64,000 nucleotides of DNA from Lunularia cruciata (lineage: Eukaryota > Streptophyta > Marchantiopsida > Lunulariales > Lunulariaceae). The stretch spans positions 60,762,501-60,826,500 of the forward strand of contig OX419761.1 in assembly GCA_948567375.1 (NCBI GenBank), written 5' to 3'. The position numbers were made by a program, and so were the translations under genes. The first letter of the stretch is position 1. Each line of letters starts with the position of its first letter. A model generated the notes under the pieces. The model was not told the DNA's origin. It worked only from the letters and a program-made list of their open reading frames with translations, and did no database searches. This document shows positions 23,050 to 35,779 of the stretch, piece after piece.

Positions 23050-25021
23050 GGTAGAATATGAAGCCAAATCTCACACTAAGGTTGAAATCAATATGAATGT
23101 ATGCATTGAGAGAAAAATAGGAGGAGAGAGCTTATAAACAAACATTGCAACATGAAGAAGAAAATGCTAGAAGAGCCCAACCACAAGTGAAGCATCTAGA
23201 AAGGAAGCACTAGATCTACAACTTCTTTACGACATTCAAGAAGCTTTGGGAGAACTCAAACAAAAGAAATGCAAAGTCAGGTGGCAAGGATACTTCACAT
23301 CTCCAAATTCCAAGAAGAAGAAAGATGCCAAAAGACAAACATGTTTGTTGTGACCCAATACACCAACTTCCTCTAAAGTTATCAAGGGAGTCAAATTTAT
23401 AAAAGAATTTATTTGTGAGAAGACATCATGAATCTTAACAGAAGAAGAGTGTCAACACCTCTTACATACAATACCTTCGTTGGCTTGAGGGAATCTTGAA
23501 TAGAACTCTAAGGGTATTGAACCTCTCCTTCCAGCTTGGGTTGAAGTTGATGTAAACAAAGCAGAAGAATATGTCGACAAAGACCCAACTTTGAACTTGA
23601 TAAATTGGAACTCCTGGGTTGACAATACGGCATCAATACCAATTAGTTCTTTGGGGCCATCAAGTTCAACTTCACCGTAGTCTATTCCATAGAGCCAAAG
23701 AATGACTTTGTCATCCATTACCCAACATGCCTATCAAAAGTACAAGGAGACAGAACAAGACAAAGATCCAGATGAATTCATCAAAGAATTTGAACTCATT
23801 TTCTTTGCCAATAAACATTAGTCTATTGACCAACTGCAGATTTTTCCAAGTTTGCTTTGAAAGAAAGCTCAGAGTTGGTACACGGATGTAACCCACAAAG
23901 GGTTCAGACCAGCCAACTAGGCAGACTTGAGAAACAACTTCCTAGAATGATTATGGGAAGTGGATTATGATACAAGTGTCTTTGCAACATTCATTGATTT
24001 TGACAAAAGGAAGAAGGAGAAGTTGAGAGACTATTCTGAGCAATTCATGGCACTTTTAAACTGATTCCCAAAGCAATTGGGTGTGGTGGATTAATCCAAT
24101 GCCCAAGTCATTACTTGGTTCCTTGGTGGCTTGTCACCAAAGATCCGGATCTTTGCTAGGGAGAGGAATGTAACTTCCTTAGACAAGGTACTCAAACATG
24201 TCGCCCGCTATGAGGTGGCTCAATCTCATTCTTCCAAGAACCAAAGGAACTAGGAGAAGAAAGGCAAGAAGCTTAGACAAAGAGCTTGTCACAGCACATC
24301 CCCTTCTCTGGAAGAATCTTCCACATCTTCAAGTTCTTCTTTGGAATCCAAAGAAGATTCAAAGCCAATAACAATATGAAGATGAGGAGGAAAGAAACCA
24401 TTGACACCTCCAGCAAAGGGTGTAAATAAGGCTCACAATAAGCTGGTGACTCTTATTAAAGAGTTTGCGGATTTCAAGATCTAGATGATTGGGACGAAGG
24501 ACCAAAGAAAGCCTCCTTTATTTGGCAGACCAAATGTATGGTGCATTGCATGTGGCAAGTCAGGCCATGCCAATACGGAGTGTGACTTGTAATGCATTTT
24601 TAGTTTAGCAAATTGATTGGTTATAGGATGGGACCAATGTGAGGAAGAGGAGATAGTGTATCAGACTCAACAAAAATAGCCTTAGGAGACCATATTGTAT
24701 CAATATTTGAGATATGGACCAAGGGAGTATAACAACAATGCTCCTCAACAAAGACCACCGATGGGCGGCTAGAAAAGGCTTCAGAATGTTGCATTGGGTG
24801 CTTGTTATAATTGTAGCTCTATGGGCCATTGGTCTCCAAATTGCCATAAGCCAAGGCATCAGGTTCAATATGCTCCACTATGTGGAAATTGTAAAGGATC
24901 ACGCCACACTAGAAATTAGTGCCCTCAACCACCTAACCCAAAGCCTCCGGTGAAGTATGTACAAACCCTAGCTAAGAGTGTTGCAATCTGGTCAAAAGGA
25001 GATACAAATGTAAATTGTATG
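23050..25021 (+). pseudogene. gag: Element E gag with three CCHC zinc knuckles, interrupted by F
   Basis: Gag is readable mostly in one frame, with scattered stops, from the N-terminal MNVC segment (about 23,094) through the capsid part (23,710-24,240). Three nucleocapsid knuckles of the form C-X2-C-X4-H-X4-C follow at 24,542-24,583, 24,803-24,844 and 24,881-24,922; the last has an in-frame TAG before its final Cys. LTR F enters at 25,022, and gag resumes at 41,098 (..AATTGAGGAAGAGAGACC), matching the uninterrupted order in element A near 2,880. Confidence 0.8.
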
Positions 25022-25362
25022 TGTGATAACTTGGCAAATATCACTTTTGCGGTAATCAGGTAAGTAAAGTTTGTTCTCGCAAAGATACGATTCAGAATTG
25101 GTCAAATACAAGTCAAACAATAACAAGTAGTTCTTCTTGGTTGCAACTATAATCTCTCAGGTACCAACTACACCCATAAGAGAGTAACAAGCATTGACTT
25201 GTAGTCTTGTCACAATGATTTGTCACACTTAATCACAACTCCATCAAATCTTTCCAAACAATCTTGATTGTGATGATTCATTCTCTCCCAAAAATGGCAC
25301 TTCATTGCAAAATGACTTTGCCTTAGAATTTTGTTCCATGCCTCCACTGAAGGCACAACTTT

Positions 25363-26102
25363 TGTAATACCAAGAGCTAGCCATATGATCTAGATGTGAA
25401 ATTTGGTTTGGTAACCTCTAGAATGATGTTATACATGATGGTCAAAATAGATCAAATAGAAGTATCACCAAAAGAGTACTTCTACTAATAGGGTAGAAAC
25501 CAAAATAGACTTAAGAACCTTAGAACCAATAGCTAGACATATGATTTAAAGGTGAGAATTGGTTTGGTAACATCTGGAAGGATGTTATACATGATGGACT
25601 AAACAGATCAGAAAGAGATATCACCAAAAGGGGACTTCTACTAATAGAGTAGGAACCAAAATATGCCTAAAATCTTTGAAGACAATTTTGGAGGCCTAAA
25701 CAGATGAATTAGGCCTTGAAAATGTGCAGATTCCACCCCCCAACAAAGGAAGGGTTGGCCTTCCCTCCCCCTTGCTTTGTCTCGTCGAGAGCTTTCCAAC
25801 AGTACCTTACTCACGTGATTCTGAGATTCCTCCATGAAGATTCCCTAAAAGATTCCCTCCGGTCAAAGCTTGTTTGACCAACCAGATAGGACCTAGACCA
25901 GACATGTCACCCATCCAACTAAGTAATCCAAGGGTGGAGCTTGCTGACATGTCACCTATCTGTGTCCCTAATCCTATGGTGGAGCTTCCTTGGAGGAGAT
26001 CCTCTTTGTCTATATAATAAAGAGAAGGTGCTCCCTTGGCGCATCGAATGTTTGAGTATGCAATCTGTGTTTTCTCTCTTCTCTTGTCCTCGGAGTATTA
26101 CA
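25363..26102 (+). mobile_element. Element G 5' LTR (740 bp)
   Basis: The LTR begins TGTAATAC and ends GTATTACA, an 8-bp perfect terminal inverted repeat. It is preceded by ACTTT (25,358-25,362), which pairs with ACTTC after the 3' LTR (31,963-31,967), a target duplication with one mismatch. By eye about 25 differences separate it from the 3' LTR, roughly 3.5 percent. G is among the youngest insertions here, being nested in F. Confidence 0.95.
26011..26018 (+). promoter_or_regulatory. TATA box of element G
   Basis: TATATAAT followed by AAAGAG lies about 90 bases before the LTR end, and an identical sequence stands at 31,871 in the 3' LTR. The overlapping AATAAA could also serve as a poly(A) signal. 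The role is inferred from motif and position. Confidence 0.6.
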
Positions 26103-26103
26103 A

Positions 26104-26115
26104 TGGTATCAAAGC
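26104..26115 (+). other. Primer binding site of element G, initiator tRNA-Met type
   Basis: TGGTATCAAAGC begins two bases after the 5' LTR. It differs by one base from TGGTATCAGAGC, the complement of plant initiator tRNA-Met. Confidence 0.9.
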
Positions 26116-26241
26116 GAGTTTTTTAGTCCAAGAGAGTGGATTACCCCTCTTGGAATAGCACGAACTACTGAAATGAGTAATTTGAGGTGGAGAACATAGA
26201 GTAGTTGCTAGACTTAGGAAGGACTTTAGAGAGCGGATGGG

Positions 26242-27817
26242 ATGGATGCGCCGGGAGGTCAATTTCTTGCACCTAGCTTTCCATTCTCAAACCCATTCCA
26301 CATCAAGGTTATGTACATCCAGCGTGAGCAGATGAGGGTATCACTAGTTTATCACTTTGGTGCAGAATTCATGGACAGAGTGATGAACTCACCAAACCCG
26401 GTGATTCTACCTGTGGTGATATATGACAGAGAGTGGGATTTGACAATCTACATTCTATTATGATATAATGGATATGAATGTCCCAAATCCTCTCCCTTTC
26501 AACACTCAAGTAGAAATCCATTATGTAGTGAGGCCGAAAGTGATGTTTAGAGATTTTGTGGTTAGGAATTTTGGTGAAGAGTATTATCAACGAGTGATAG
26601 CTTCTCAGGTCCCAATGGTAGTTCTGATAGTTCGTGCGCCTTCCAGAGTGATTAAATTGACTCTATATTGAAGTAGACATTAGCAATCGAGTGTTGTAGG
26701 AACCATGGATCTGCAATTGCAAGAGTTGGTGCAAGGAATGCAAGGGATGTTGAATGAATTTTGAGAGATTAAGATGACCATGGAAACATTACAAAGTCAA
26801 GTGTAGATCCTCAAGAACAATCAAGCCATGCAAGAAGAAGAGCCATCTCAAAACCCAGTACCTGTGCCTGAAGTACTTGGAGAGGCACCTGTGCCTGAAG
26901 TACTTGGAGAGGCACCTGTGCCTACGAACCCTATCAACGATGAAGCCACATTGCTACTCCGGATGAAGAAGACCTGCAACATCGAGCCTTACAAGGGGCA
27001 GAGTTCGATGGGAGTAGTGGAAAATTGGATCTCGAGAATGAATTGATATTTCTGATTGTTCTCAACAGAGATCACAAAGCATGCTGCAGGCGTGTTTGCA
27101 TGTGGGTTCTTGACCGATAAAGCACTCACATGGTATGATGCTTGGGAATGATCCATGCTGGCAGAGAGAAGGAAGGTCACATGGATAGCAATGCAAGAAG
27201 GACTGCTGAAGAATTTCCAATCGGTGGATTCTGTGCACATGGCTCAAACCCGACTATGGGGATTGAGACAGAAGAATAGGGTACAAGAGTATGTGGAGGC
27301 TTTTTTGGATCTACAAGTCGCAATTACCGACATGAGTCCAACAGAGGCTCTTGACAATTTCAAACAAGGGTTGAAAGAGTAGATTCGCCAAGAAGTCATG
27401 GTGCAAAATCCTCGCACGGTATTTGAAGCCATTGCTTGTGCGCAGAGACTAGCGGGAGCATTAGGTGGAGGTGAAGGAGTAGCACCACCTCAACATTATC
27501 AGACAGAAATGCCACACATGGGTGGACCAATACCAATGGAATTGGGCAACCTTCCATTCCGGGATCAAGGAGCATGACCGCTTCAAGGGGAGCGGGGACG
27601 GATAGAAGAACAAAGAGATGGAGTCCCACGAGGAGAAGGGACTCAAGGAGAACAGCGCCGTTGTTACAATTGTGACCATATTGGGCACATATCTACCAAT
27701 TGTTGCACTCATTTCCCTAGAGGCCCTCGGCCTTCATTCAGGCAATCTTTGAACAACATGGAGAGGCACATTGATGAGGTGGAGGTGGAAATCACGTCAG
27801 AAAACAAAGATCGCTAG
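26242..27817 (+). pseudogene. gag: Element G gag (decayed)
   Basis: The first ATG is at 26,242. A frameshift after 26,463 moves reading to the next frame, which holds to the end with several stops, e.g. TAG at 27,380 where CAG would fit. The capsid part lies at about 26,940-27,450. The nucleocapsid has one CCHC knuckle (27,662-27,703, CYNCDHIGHISTNC). A 27-bp Pro-Val-rich repeat (26,861-26,923) sits before the capsid part. Gag packages the element RNA in cytoplasmic particles. This copy cannot make a full protein. Confidence 0.8.
26861..26923 (+). repeat. 27-bp tandem repeat in G gag
   Basis: The unit starting CCTGTGCCTGAAGTACTTGG is present about 2.3 times (starts at 26,861, 26,888 and 26,915). 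It is in frame and encodes a Pro-Val-Glu-rich linker. Confidence 0.85.
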
Positions 27818-30800
27818 TAAATGTACCTTGTGGCCTTACTGGCTCAATAAGGAAGCAGAGAAGCGAGGGAAGGAAGAAGAATAATGCACGACAATCCCTA
27901 AAGGCAACCTCACAATTGATTGTTGTGAATGGAATCCTAGAAGGTAATCAAGTGAGAGTATTAATAGATCCGGGAGCAACAGAGAATTTCTTGTCTCACT
28001 CTGTTGCAATAAGATTGGGAATGGATCTAGAGAGAGATGGAAGTGAAGAAGTAGAGTTACCAAATGGGCAAACAGAGAGGATTGAATCATTACCTAGACG
28101 GGTAACCCTCTCTGTAGGAGAATATCAGGAAGCAATTGAGTGGCGAGTGATACAGTTAGCTCATTATGATGCAATTTTAGGCATGCCATGGATGGAGCAA
28201 TGCAACCCTATGGTGGATTGGAGGAAGAAAGTAGTGAGAACCCACCAATGGTCAATCATTGGGGTTAAAGAAAAATCACACAGGCAGAAACTGCCTCTAT
28301 ATGTCGTAGGGACGGCAACTATCTATAAGACCGATAGATGTTCTATGGGTCTAATAAGAGAAGTCCAAAGTGCACAACTCGATGGACAAATTCTTGAGAA
28401 ATTGAAGGATGTGGTGGATGAGTTTCAAGATGTCTTTCCTGATGATCTACCCTTAGGATTACCACCAAAAAGGCGAGTAGATCACAAAATTGAGACACTT
28501 CCGGGGAAGACGCCTCCTTGTAAGGCCCCATATCGCCTATCACCTCATGAGTTGGAGGAGTGTAAGACTCAAATTGAGGAGATTCTGCAGAAAGGGTTCA
28601 TCCAACCTAGCGTATCACCATATGGGGCCCATGTCTTGTTTGTGAAGAAGAAGGATGGTACAATGCGCATGTGCATTGACTATCAGGATCTCAATCAGCA
28701 AATAGTGAAGAACAAATACCCCTTACCTCGCATGGATGACCTGTTTGATCAACTCCATGGAGCAAGATACTTCACCAAACTGGACTTGCGGAGCGGTTAC
28801 AATCAAATCCGAATTGCAGAGGAGGATGTGCACAAAACTGCCTTTCTAACCAGGTATGGCCACTTTGAGTATCTTGTGATGCCTTTTGGCCTCACCAATG
28901 CACCTGTCACTTTCATGAGTCTAATGAATGACATATTTTGTCCATACTTGGATAAGTCTATTATCGTCTTCTTGGATGATATCTTAGTATACATTAGCAT
29001 GATGGCAGAACACAAACAACATCTACTAGAGGTCCTCCAGATTCTAAGATAGAATCAATTGTACGCCAAAATCTCAAAGTGTGAGTTTGGCAAGTCTGAA
29101 GTAGACTACTTGGGGCATAGAGTAAGTGCAAAGGGCATTCAAGTATTGACAGATAAAATAGAGGTCATTCAAAAATGGAGTGCCCCAGAAGATCAGACTC
29201 AACTTAAGAGCTTCTTGGGGTTGACGGGATTCTATCGTAGATTTGTCAAGGATTTCTCCAAGGTTGCACAACCTTTAACGGCACTACTTGGCAAGAGGAA
29301 GAAGTGGACATGGAGAACTGCACAAGAGTTGGCCTTTCAAGAATTGAAGGCCGCCTTGCTACATGCACCAATCTTGAAGTGGTATGACCCAAAACGTCCA
29401 ATCAAGTTGGCTATAGATGCATCAGGTGTAGCAATAGGAGCAGTCTTACAACAAGAGTGGCATGACGGATGGCATCCAATTGCATATTTCTCTCGAAAGT
29501 TGTTACCAGCAGAGCGCAACTACCATACTGCAGTACGAGAAGAGTTGGCCATCGTTCTAGCAACCAAGCATTGGAAGCACTACTTGGGCGAGAAGGCATT
29601 TGTAGTAATGACAGACCACAAACCTTTGGTCTACCTCAAGACGCAGAAGGATCTATCTCGTCGCCAAATTTAGTGGGCAGAGTGGCGACAACGCTTCAAC
29701 ATGACAATCATCTATGTGGAAGGTAAGAAGCAACTTGTAGATGCATTCACCCGCATGCCAATGGCCAACAACTTGGTAGTAGAGGTTAAGATTAACCCTA
29801 AATTCTGGCAAGAGATTCTGGCTGCTACAAAAACTGACCCAAAGATTGTAGAAGCACAATCATCCAAAGGTGTCACCAGTACCCAAGGACTCACCTTTCA
29901 GGATGGCAGATTATGGATCCCAAATGTCATGATTCGGCCATTGCAGCTCATGTCGGAGTGGACAAGACCTTGGATGCAATCAAGCGCCATTACTATTGGC
30001 CCAAGATGAGCAACGACGTGATGGACTATGTGCGTAGCTTCCTACTTTGCCAACAGAACAAAGCTTCTAATCAAGCTCCTGCAGGGCTCCTTCAACCTCT
30101 CCCCACTCCTACCCAACGTTTGGAACAAGTGAGTATGGATCTCGTCTGTGAATTACCCAAGACCACCTCAGGGTTTGACTCCATTGTGGTCTTTGTGGAC
30201 CGCTTAGCAAAATGATTCATGTACGCCCTACCACCAAGGAGGTGACCGCTCCACAACTAGCTCAATTATACTTAGATGCAGTCTTTGCTCACCATGGCTT
30301 GTCTAGAGTACTCATCACTGATAGAGGCACCCAATTCACCAGCTTGTTTTGGTGAACACTCTTTGGTTTCTTCAAAACCAAGCTGGCCATGTCCACAGCT
30401 TACCACCTCCAAACAGATGGCCAAACCGAGTGGGCTAATCGCAAGATTGAAGACATGTTACGCGGCTTCACCTTAGAAGAGCAAGAGAGGTGGGACACCC
30501 TACTCCCATTGGTGGAATTTGCTTACAACAATTCAGTGAATGCATCCACCCAGGTCACTCCGTTCTTCCTCATGTATGGTGAGCATCCCTTCACACCTTC
30601 TAGCTTGATGAAGATCCGTCCAGTGGCTACCAAGGTTGATGCAGTCAACACATTTGTTTCTAGAATCCAACAAGGTGTGAAGAGCGCCAAGCACAGATTA
30701 CAGATTGCACAAAATCGACAGAAGCAGTATGCTGATGCACACCGTCGGCACATGGAGTTCAATGTTGGGGATCAACTGTGGCTATTGACAACCAACCTCA

Positions 30801-31210
30801 CCTTAGTTGGACCTCGTAAGCTCAGACCTCGTTTTATTGGATCTTTCTTGATTCTTTGTCGTATTGGCGCTGTGGCTTATCACCATGAGCTACCACCACA
30901 CATGAAGATCCATCTAGTGTTCCATGTCTCCCTACTATGCAGATATGCTCCCCGATCAGGCCAAGGTCATTCCACACCAAACATTTGACCTTGTCCAACA
31001 CTCATTGATGGCACAGAAGAATATGAAGTGGAGCGGATTCTCCAAAAACGCATGCATGGTACTCACCACCCGCGGGTGGACTATCTAGTACAATGGAAAG
31101 GTAACCCCCTCTATGAAGCCACTTGGGAGCCCGCTGCCAATTTGGCACATGCACCTGTGTTGGTGCAAGCATTTGAGCAACAATTGCACAACGAGGACGT
31201 TGTGTCTTAA
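27818..31210 (+). pseudogene. pol: Element G pol: protease, RT, RNase H, integrase, chromodomain
   Basis: This is a Ty3/gypsy chromovirus polyprotein. Protease has D-P-G-A-T at 27,967. RT runs through 28,600-29,050 with FLDDILVY (Asp pair 28,975-28,980). RNase H lies at 29,390-29,740. The integrase zinc domain follows (about 29,925-30,060, first Cys of HHCC replaced by Phe), and its core keeps DRGTQF and the QTEWANR glutamate. A chromodomain closes it (31,016-31,160), a reader of methylated histone H3. Frame 1 is open from 27,916 to 29,910 apart from TAGs at 29,050 and 29,671. Single-base shifts occur near 29,915 and 30,213, and TGAs near 30,353 and at 30,986. It is recently dead rather than ancient. 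Confidence 0.9.
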
Positions 31211-31222
31211 AAGGCGGGAGGT
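31210..31222 (+). other. Polypurine tract of element G
   Basis: AAAAGGCGGGAGG ends just before the 3' LTR (TGTAATAC at 31,224), directly after the pol stop TAA at 31,208-31,210. Confidence 0.8.
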
Positions 31223-31223
31223 C

Positions 31224-31962
31224 TGTAATACCAAGAGCTAGCCACATGATCTAGATGTGAAATTTGGTTTGGTAACATCTAGAATGATGTTATACATGAT
31301 GGTCAAAATAGATCAAATAGAAGTATCACCAAAAGAGTACTTCTACTAATAAGGCAGAAACCAAAATAGACTTAAGAACCTTAGAACCAATAGCTAGACA
31401 TATGATTTAAAGGTGAGAATTGGTTTGGTAACATCTGGAAGGATGTTACGCATGATGGACTAAACAGATCAAAAGAGATATCACCAAAAGGGAACTTCTA
31501 CTAATAGAGTAGGAACCGAAATATGCCTGAAATCTTTGAGGGCAATTTTGGAGGCCTAAACGGATGAATTAGGCCTTGAAAATGTGCAGATTCCCCCCCC
31601 CCATCTAAGGGAAGTCTGGCCTTCCCTCCCCTTGCTTTGTCTCGTCGAGAGCTTTCCAACGGTACCTTACTCACGTGATTCTGAGATTCCTCCAGGAAGA
31701 TTCCCTAAAAGATTCCCTCCGGTCAAAGCTTGTTTGACCAACCAGATAAGACCTAGACCAGACATGTCACCCATCCAACTAAGTAATCCAAGGGTGGAGC
31801 TTGCTGACATGTCACCTATATGTGTCCCTAATCCTATGGTGGAGCTTCCTTGGAGGAGATCCTCTTTGTCTATATAATAAAGAGAAGGTGCTCCCTTGGA
31901 GCATCGAATGTTTGAGTATGCAATCTGTGTTTTCTCTCTTCTCTTGTCCTCGGAGTATTACA
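31224..31962 (+). mobile_element. Element G 3' LTR (739 bp)
   Basis: It is the homologue of 25,363-26,102 with the same TGTAATAC...GTATTACA ends. It is followed by ACTTC (31,963-31,967), where LTR F resumes exactly (CTTGATCAAAATTGC). Confidence 0.95.
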
Positions 31963-32122
31963 ACTTCCTTGATCAAAATTGCTTCACATTAATATTGCAT
32001 TGCACTCAGAAATGTAGAATACTACCAACACTACAATTCCTCTCAGATCTGTCAAGGCATTGCTCCAATTGGACTTCACTCAAGATCAAACACACAGAAT
32101 GAAGATCAAGGCTACGGAATCC

Positions 32123-34020
32123 TATGACAACCTGACAAATATCACTTTTGTGGTAATCAAGTAAGTAAAGTTTGTTCCCATAGAGATATGATTTAGAATT
32201 GGTCAAATACAAAGTCAAACAGTAACATGTAGTTCTTCTTGGGTTCTTCTTTAATCTCTCAAGTAGAAACTACACCCAAAAGAGAGTAACAAGCTCACAA
32301 TCTTGACAACTTGTCACAAATACACACACCCATAATAACAACATAACAAATTCTGTCCAAACAAATCTTGATTGTGATGATTTAGATTCTCCCAAAGACA
32401 GCACTTCACTGCAAAAACAACTTTGCCTCAAAATTATGTTCCACCCTTCCACTAAAGGCACAACTTCCTCAATCAAAATTGCTTCATATCAACTCAAAGC
32501 TACACTCACAAACACAAAATACTACCAACATTACAATTCCTCTCAAATTTGTCAAGGCAATGCTTCAATAGCACTTCACTTAGGATCAAACAGACAGAAT
32601 GTAGATCAAGGCTGTGGAATCCAACATCCAACAAGCACACTAACTTGCACTTCAAATTTCTCCACACACTCACAAACCCACATGTAGAGTTGATACTCAA
32701 AATTAAGCTCAAGCGACAAGCACTACTTCACACTACTTTGCTTTATCTATCTTCAGAAATATGAATTTTGAATAACATAAGATTACAAATACTCCCCTTA
32801 AATAGTAAGCAATTGATAGTTATCTAACAACTATATCGTTCTACAACAACTCTTCCTACTTGCAAATCCAGAATGACAATGCATCTCTTCATATCCACCT
32901 CTTCAAATCTCAAAATTGTTACTACTCGGATCCGATGTCTACCTCTTCCTTGGCTTCCAAATCCAATGATCTTTTTATTACTTCTCCTTCTTTGGATATA
33001 TTGTCAACTACCCAATCCTTCACTATTTCTACTACTTCTTCACTAGGAACTACAATTGAGGTCATGGGTACTCTTTCTAACTCTTTATCTCCTGACCCAC
33101 TCTTCTCTATGTCTCAAATGACAACTCCAAAGACACCTGAATTCCTACTTCTCTTACTTTGGGTCTAACTACCATCAATTCCTTTACTAATTCTATTTTG
33201 TCCTCATCAAGAATTTTAATTGAAAACATGGGGACACTATCTACGCCTTCAATTTGTAACTCAGTTTTCCATAATCATTCATGTAACTGACCCGAAGACA
33301 TACTTACTGTTTGATTTTGCACTTTGGGTTCATTTACTACAACTATTTCTCTTCTAATTCTATCATATCTTCAATCAGAACTGAAATTGAAGTCATGGGT
33401 ATCCTAACTTTCTCTTCTTTCTCTATCCTAACTATTTTAGATGCTTCAGATATTTGACCCGAAGACTCCTACATCCAATGTTTGACTACCTCAAGTTGAA
33501 TTATATTTTTCTTGAGGCAAAGTCTTTAGACCCAAAGTCATGCAAACCAGAAGTCCAAAGTCGTATAGACCTGCAGACACCAACCCAAAGACACTAAACT
33601 ACTCTAAGCATCTACAACAAAAACTTCAAATGCTTGTAACTTATGCTACAGACCTCTAAACTCAACAACTTTGGTGGCAATCAAAAGCCCTGAACAAGAT
33701 GCTTCCAACGAGATATAGCACATATGATTTGGAGATGTTGTTGAGATACAACCCCCACAAGAATCCTGACCTACAACTTCCCTTCCTCCTTCGGGTCTGC
33801 ACTCCTTCAGCATCTAAGCCAAGTTTTTCCTCCTCTTACACAAACTAAGCTCCTTCAAGTTTGATCCAATCCAAGTCCTTCTTCCAATACAAAGTTGACT
33901 TCCTCAGGCCTAATCAAATCATAGGTTTCCATTCATTTCTTCTCCATTTGGTTTCAATTTGGTTTCAACAAGGCACTTCTTCTTCAAAAGTCATCCAAAA
34001 TGAAAAATGTGTGTACCACA
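32123..34020 (-). mobile_element. Solo LTR H (1.9 kb, internally deleted) with target duplication AATCC
   Basis: It reads TATGACAACC (terminal TG mutated to TA) at 32,123 through GTGTACCACA at 34,020. AATCC flanks both sides (32,118-32,122 and 34,021-34,025), and LTR F is continuous across the join. It is half the normal length; most of the U3 reading frame is gone. The conserved stop is kept (32,922-32,924). Upstream of it on the minus strand the acidic tail seems expanded by diverged repeats (about 32,940-33,430). Confidence 0.9.
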
Positions 34021-35613
34021 AATCCAACATCCAACAAACACTCTAACTTTCACTTTGAAATTCTACATGTACTCACAAACACAATCACAATGTTGATACT
34101 CAGAATTAAGCTACAGCGACGACACTGCTTCACAACACTTCACTTTATCTATTCTTAGACATTATGAGCATTGAACAACATATGATTGTGAATGTCACCT
34201 TTAGATAGGTAAAGCACTTCAGCAATTATCTAACAACTATACCGTCCTACAACAACTCTTCTAACCTGCAGATCTGAAATGACAATGCACCTCTTCATAT
34301 CTACCTCTTCAAAACTTTGTTACTACTCCAATCTGATGTTTACCTCTTCCTCGGCTTCCAAACCTGATCTTGAAGTAACCTTACATACTCCTCTATCCTT
34401 GGGTCTATCTTCAACTACTAAATCCTTCACTATTTCTACTACATCTTCCCTCATCTCTCTGCAATTACACTAGTAGGTAATCTATCTAACTCTTTATCTC
34501 TTGACCTGCTCTTCTCTAATATCTACAATGATAACTCCAAAGATATCTATACTCCTATCTCATCTACTTCAGGCTTTGCTCTTACATCCTTCCAGAGTTA
34601 TCTATCTCTAACTTAACCAAATCTAATCTGATCGTGATTGTCTTCCACTTCCAATATCTTCCTATTTACATAAGTTTTGAGACTAATCAGCAAGGCATTC
34701 AAGTCTTTATCCTTTGCATTCTCCTCCTTGTCTCTTGCACCAACAACTTCAACTCGTGCAATTGTGTTTCTTCAATTCTCACATTGACTTCTATACTTAG
34801 CATTGCATTCATCTTTGTGACGATCTCCTTCAATAGCTTGAGTCTCATCCTTCTCTCACGTTCTCAATTCTCCAGCCAATCTTCTTTATACATTACCAAT
34901 TTTGCCTCAATTTGGCTTTCACTGTCTCCTTCTCTTTTTGAACAATCTTTTCTTCTAGATTACAAAGTATCTCCCTTAATCCTTCTTCTTCTCTATATCT
35001 CACTGTCAACTCTCTTTGCTAGAGCTGCTTCTTCTCTTCTACATTCTCCATCACTCTATCAAGCTATTGCTCCTTCTCTGCTACTTGTGCCATAGCATGG
35101 ATGATTTCTAATCGTGAATTAGCAAACTGTTATTACACGATTTCATACTCCGCTATCTATGTTTCTCTTTTTATAGCATTTTGCTCTATTGCTCTCTCTC
35201 TATTCCCCACTTCCTTCTTTAAGTTTTCTGTGGTGCCCACATTTTTTGTTTTTTTCAAAATAAAGGAGAAGAAGTGTATAGAGAAGTCGGATTGCGCCTG
35301 TATGGCCAAAGAAGGCAAAGAAAATTGTCTTCGGGATGAAACCCAAAGTAAAGTGACTTTGGGTCATAAGGCAAAGTACTCGGAAATGCCGTGTCAGCAT
35401 ACAATACGAAGTAAATTGTCTTCGGCTCGGGGGGAGCTCAACCCGAGGCAAAGACAGTCTAACAACCTTTCGTCGGGGTGAGAAATTCAAGAAGGGGCCG
35501 TTTCAAAACTGGCGGCTCATACGCGCGAAGGTTGAGTGACAGTGACAGGTGCATGCCAGAGGTGTGATTTCTTGGTAGAAACTCGAAGTGACGGAAGATG
35601 AAGAAGTGCAACT

Positions 35614-35623
35614 CTATAAAAAT
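35614..35623 (+). promoter_or_regulatory. TATA box upstream of the U3 reading frame
   Basis: CTATAAAAAT stands about 165 bases before the proposed ATG (35,780). Solo LTR C has the same motif at the same place (near 17,110, minus strand), and F has a decayed form near 40,715. A start about 30 bases downstream would give a leader of about 135 bases. The promoter role is inferred. Confidence 0.5.
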
Positions 35624-35779
35624 CAAAACTGCAACGATGAAATGTCGAGCAATTTTCCTTTGTCGTTGAGGAGTCGTCTTGCAGGTGATCGGGGAAAGGG
35701 AAATAGAGTTGGACTCGTGTTAATGCATAAGGGAGAAGTCGCAAGAGAGAAATCGAGAGACAGTAAGAAAGCAGAAGAG

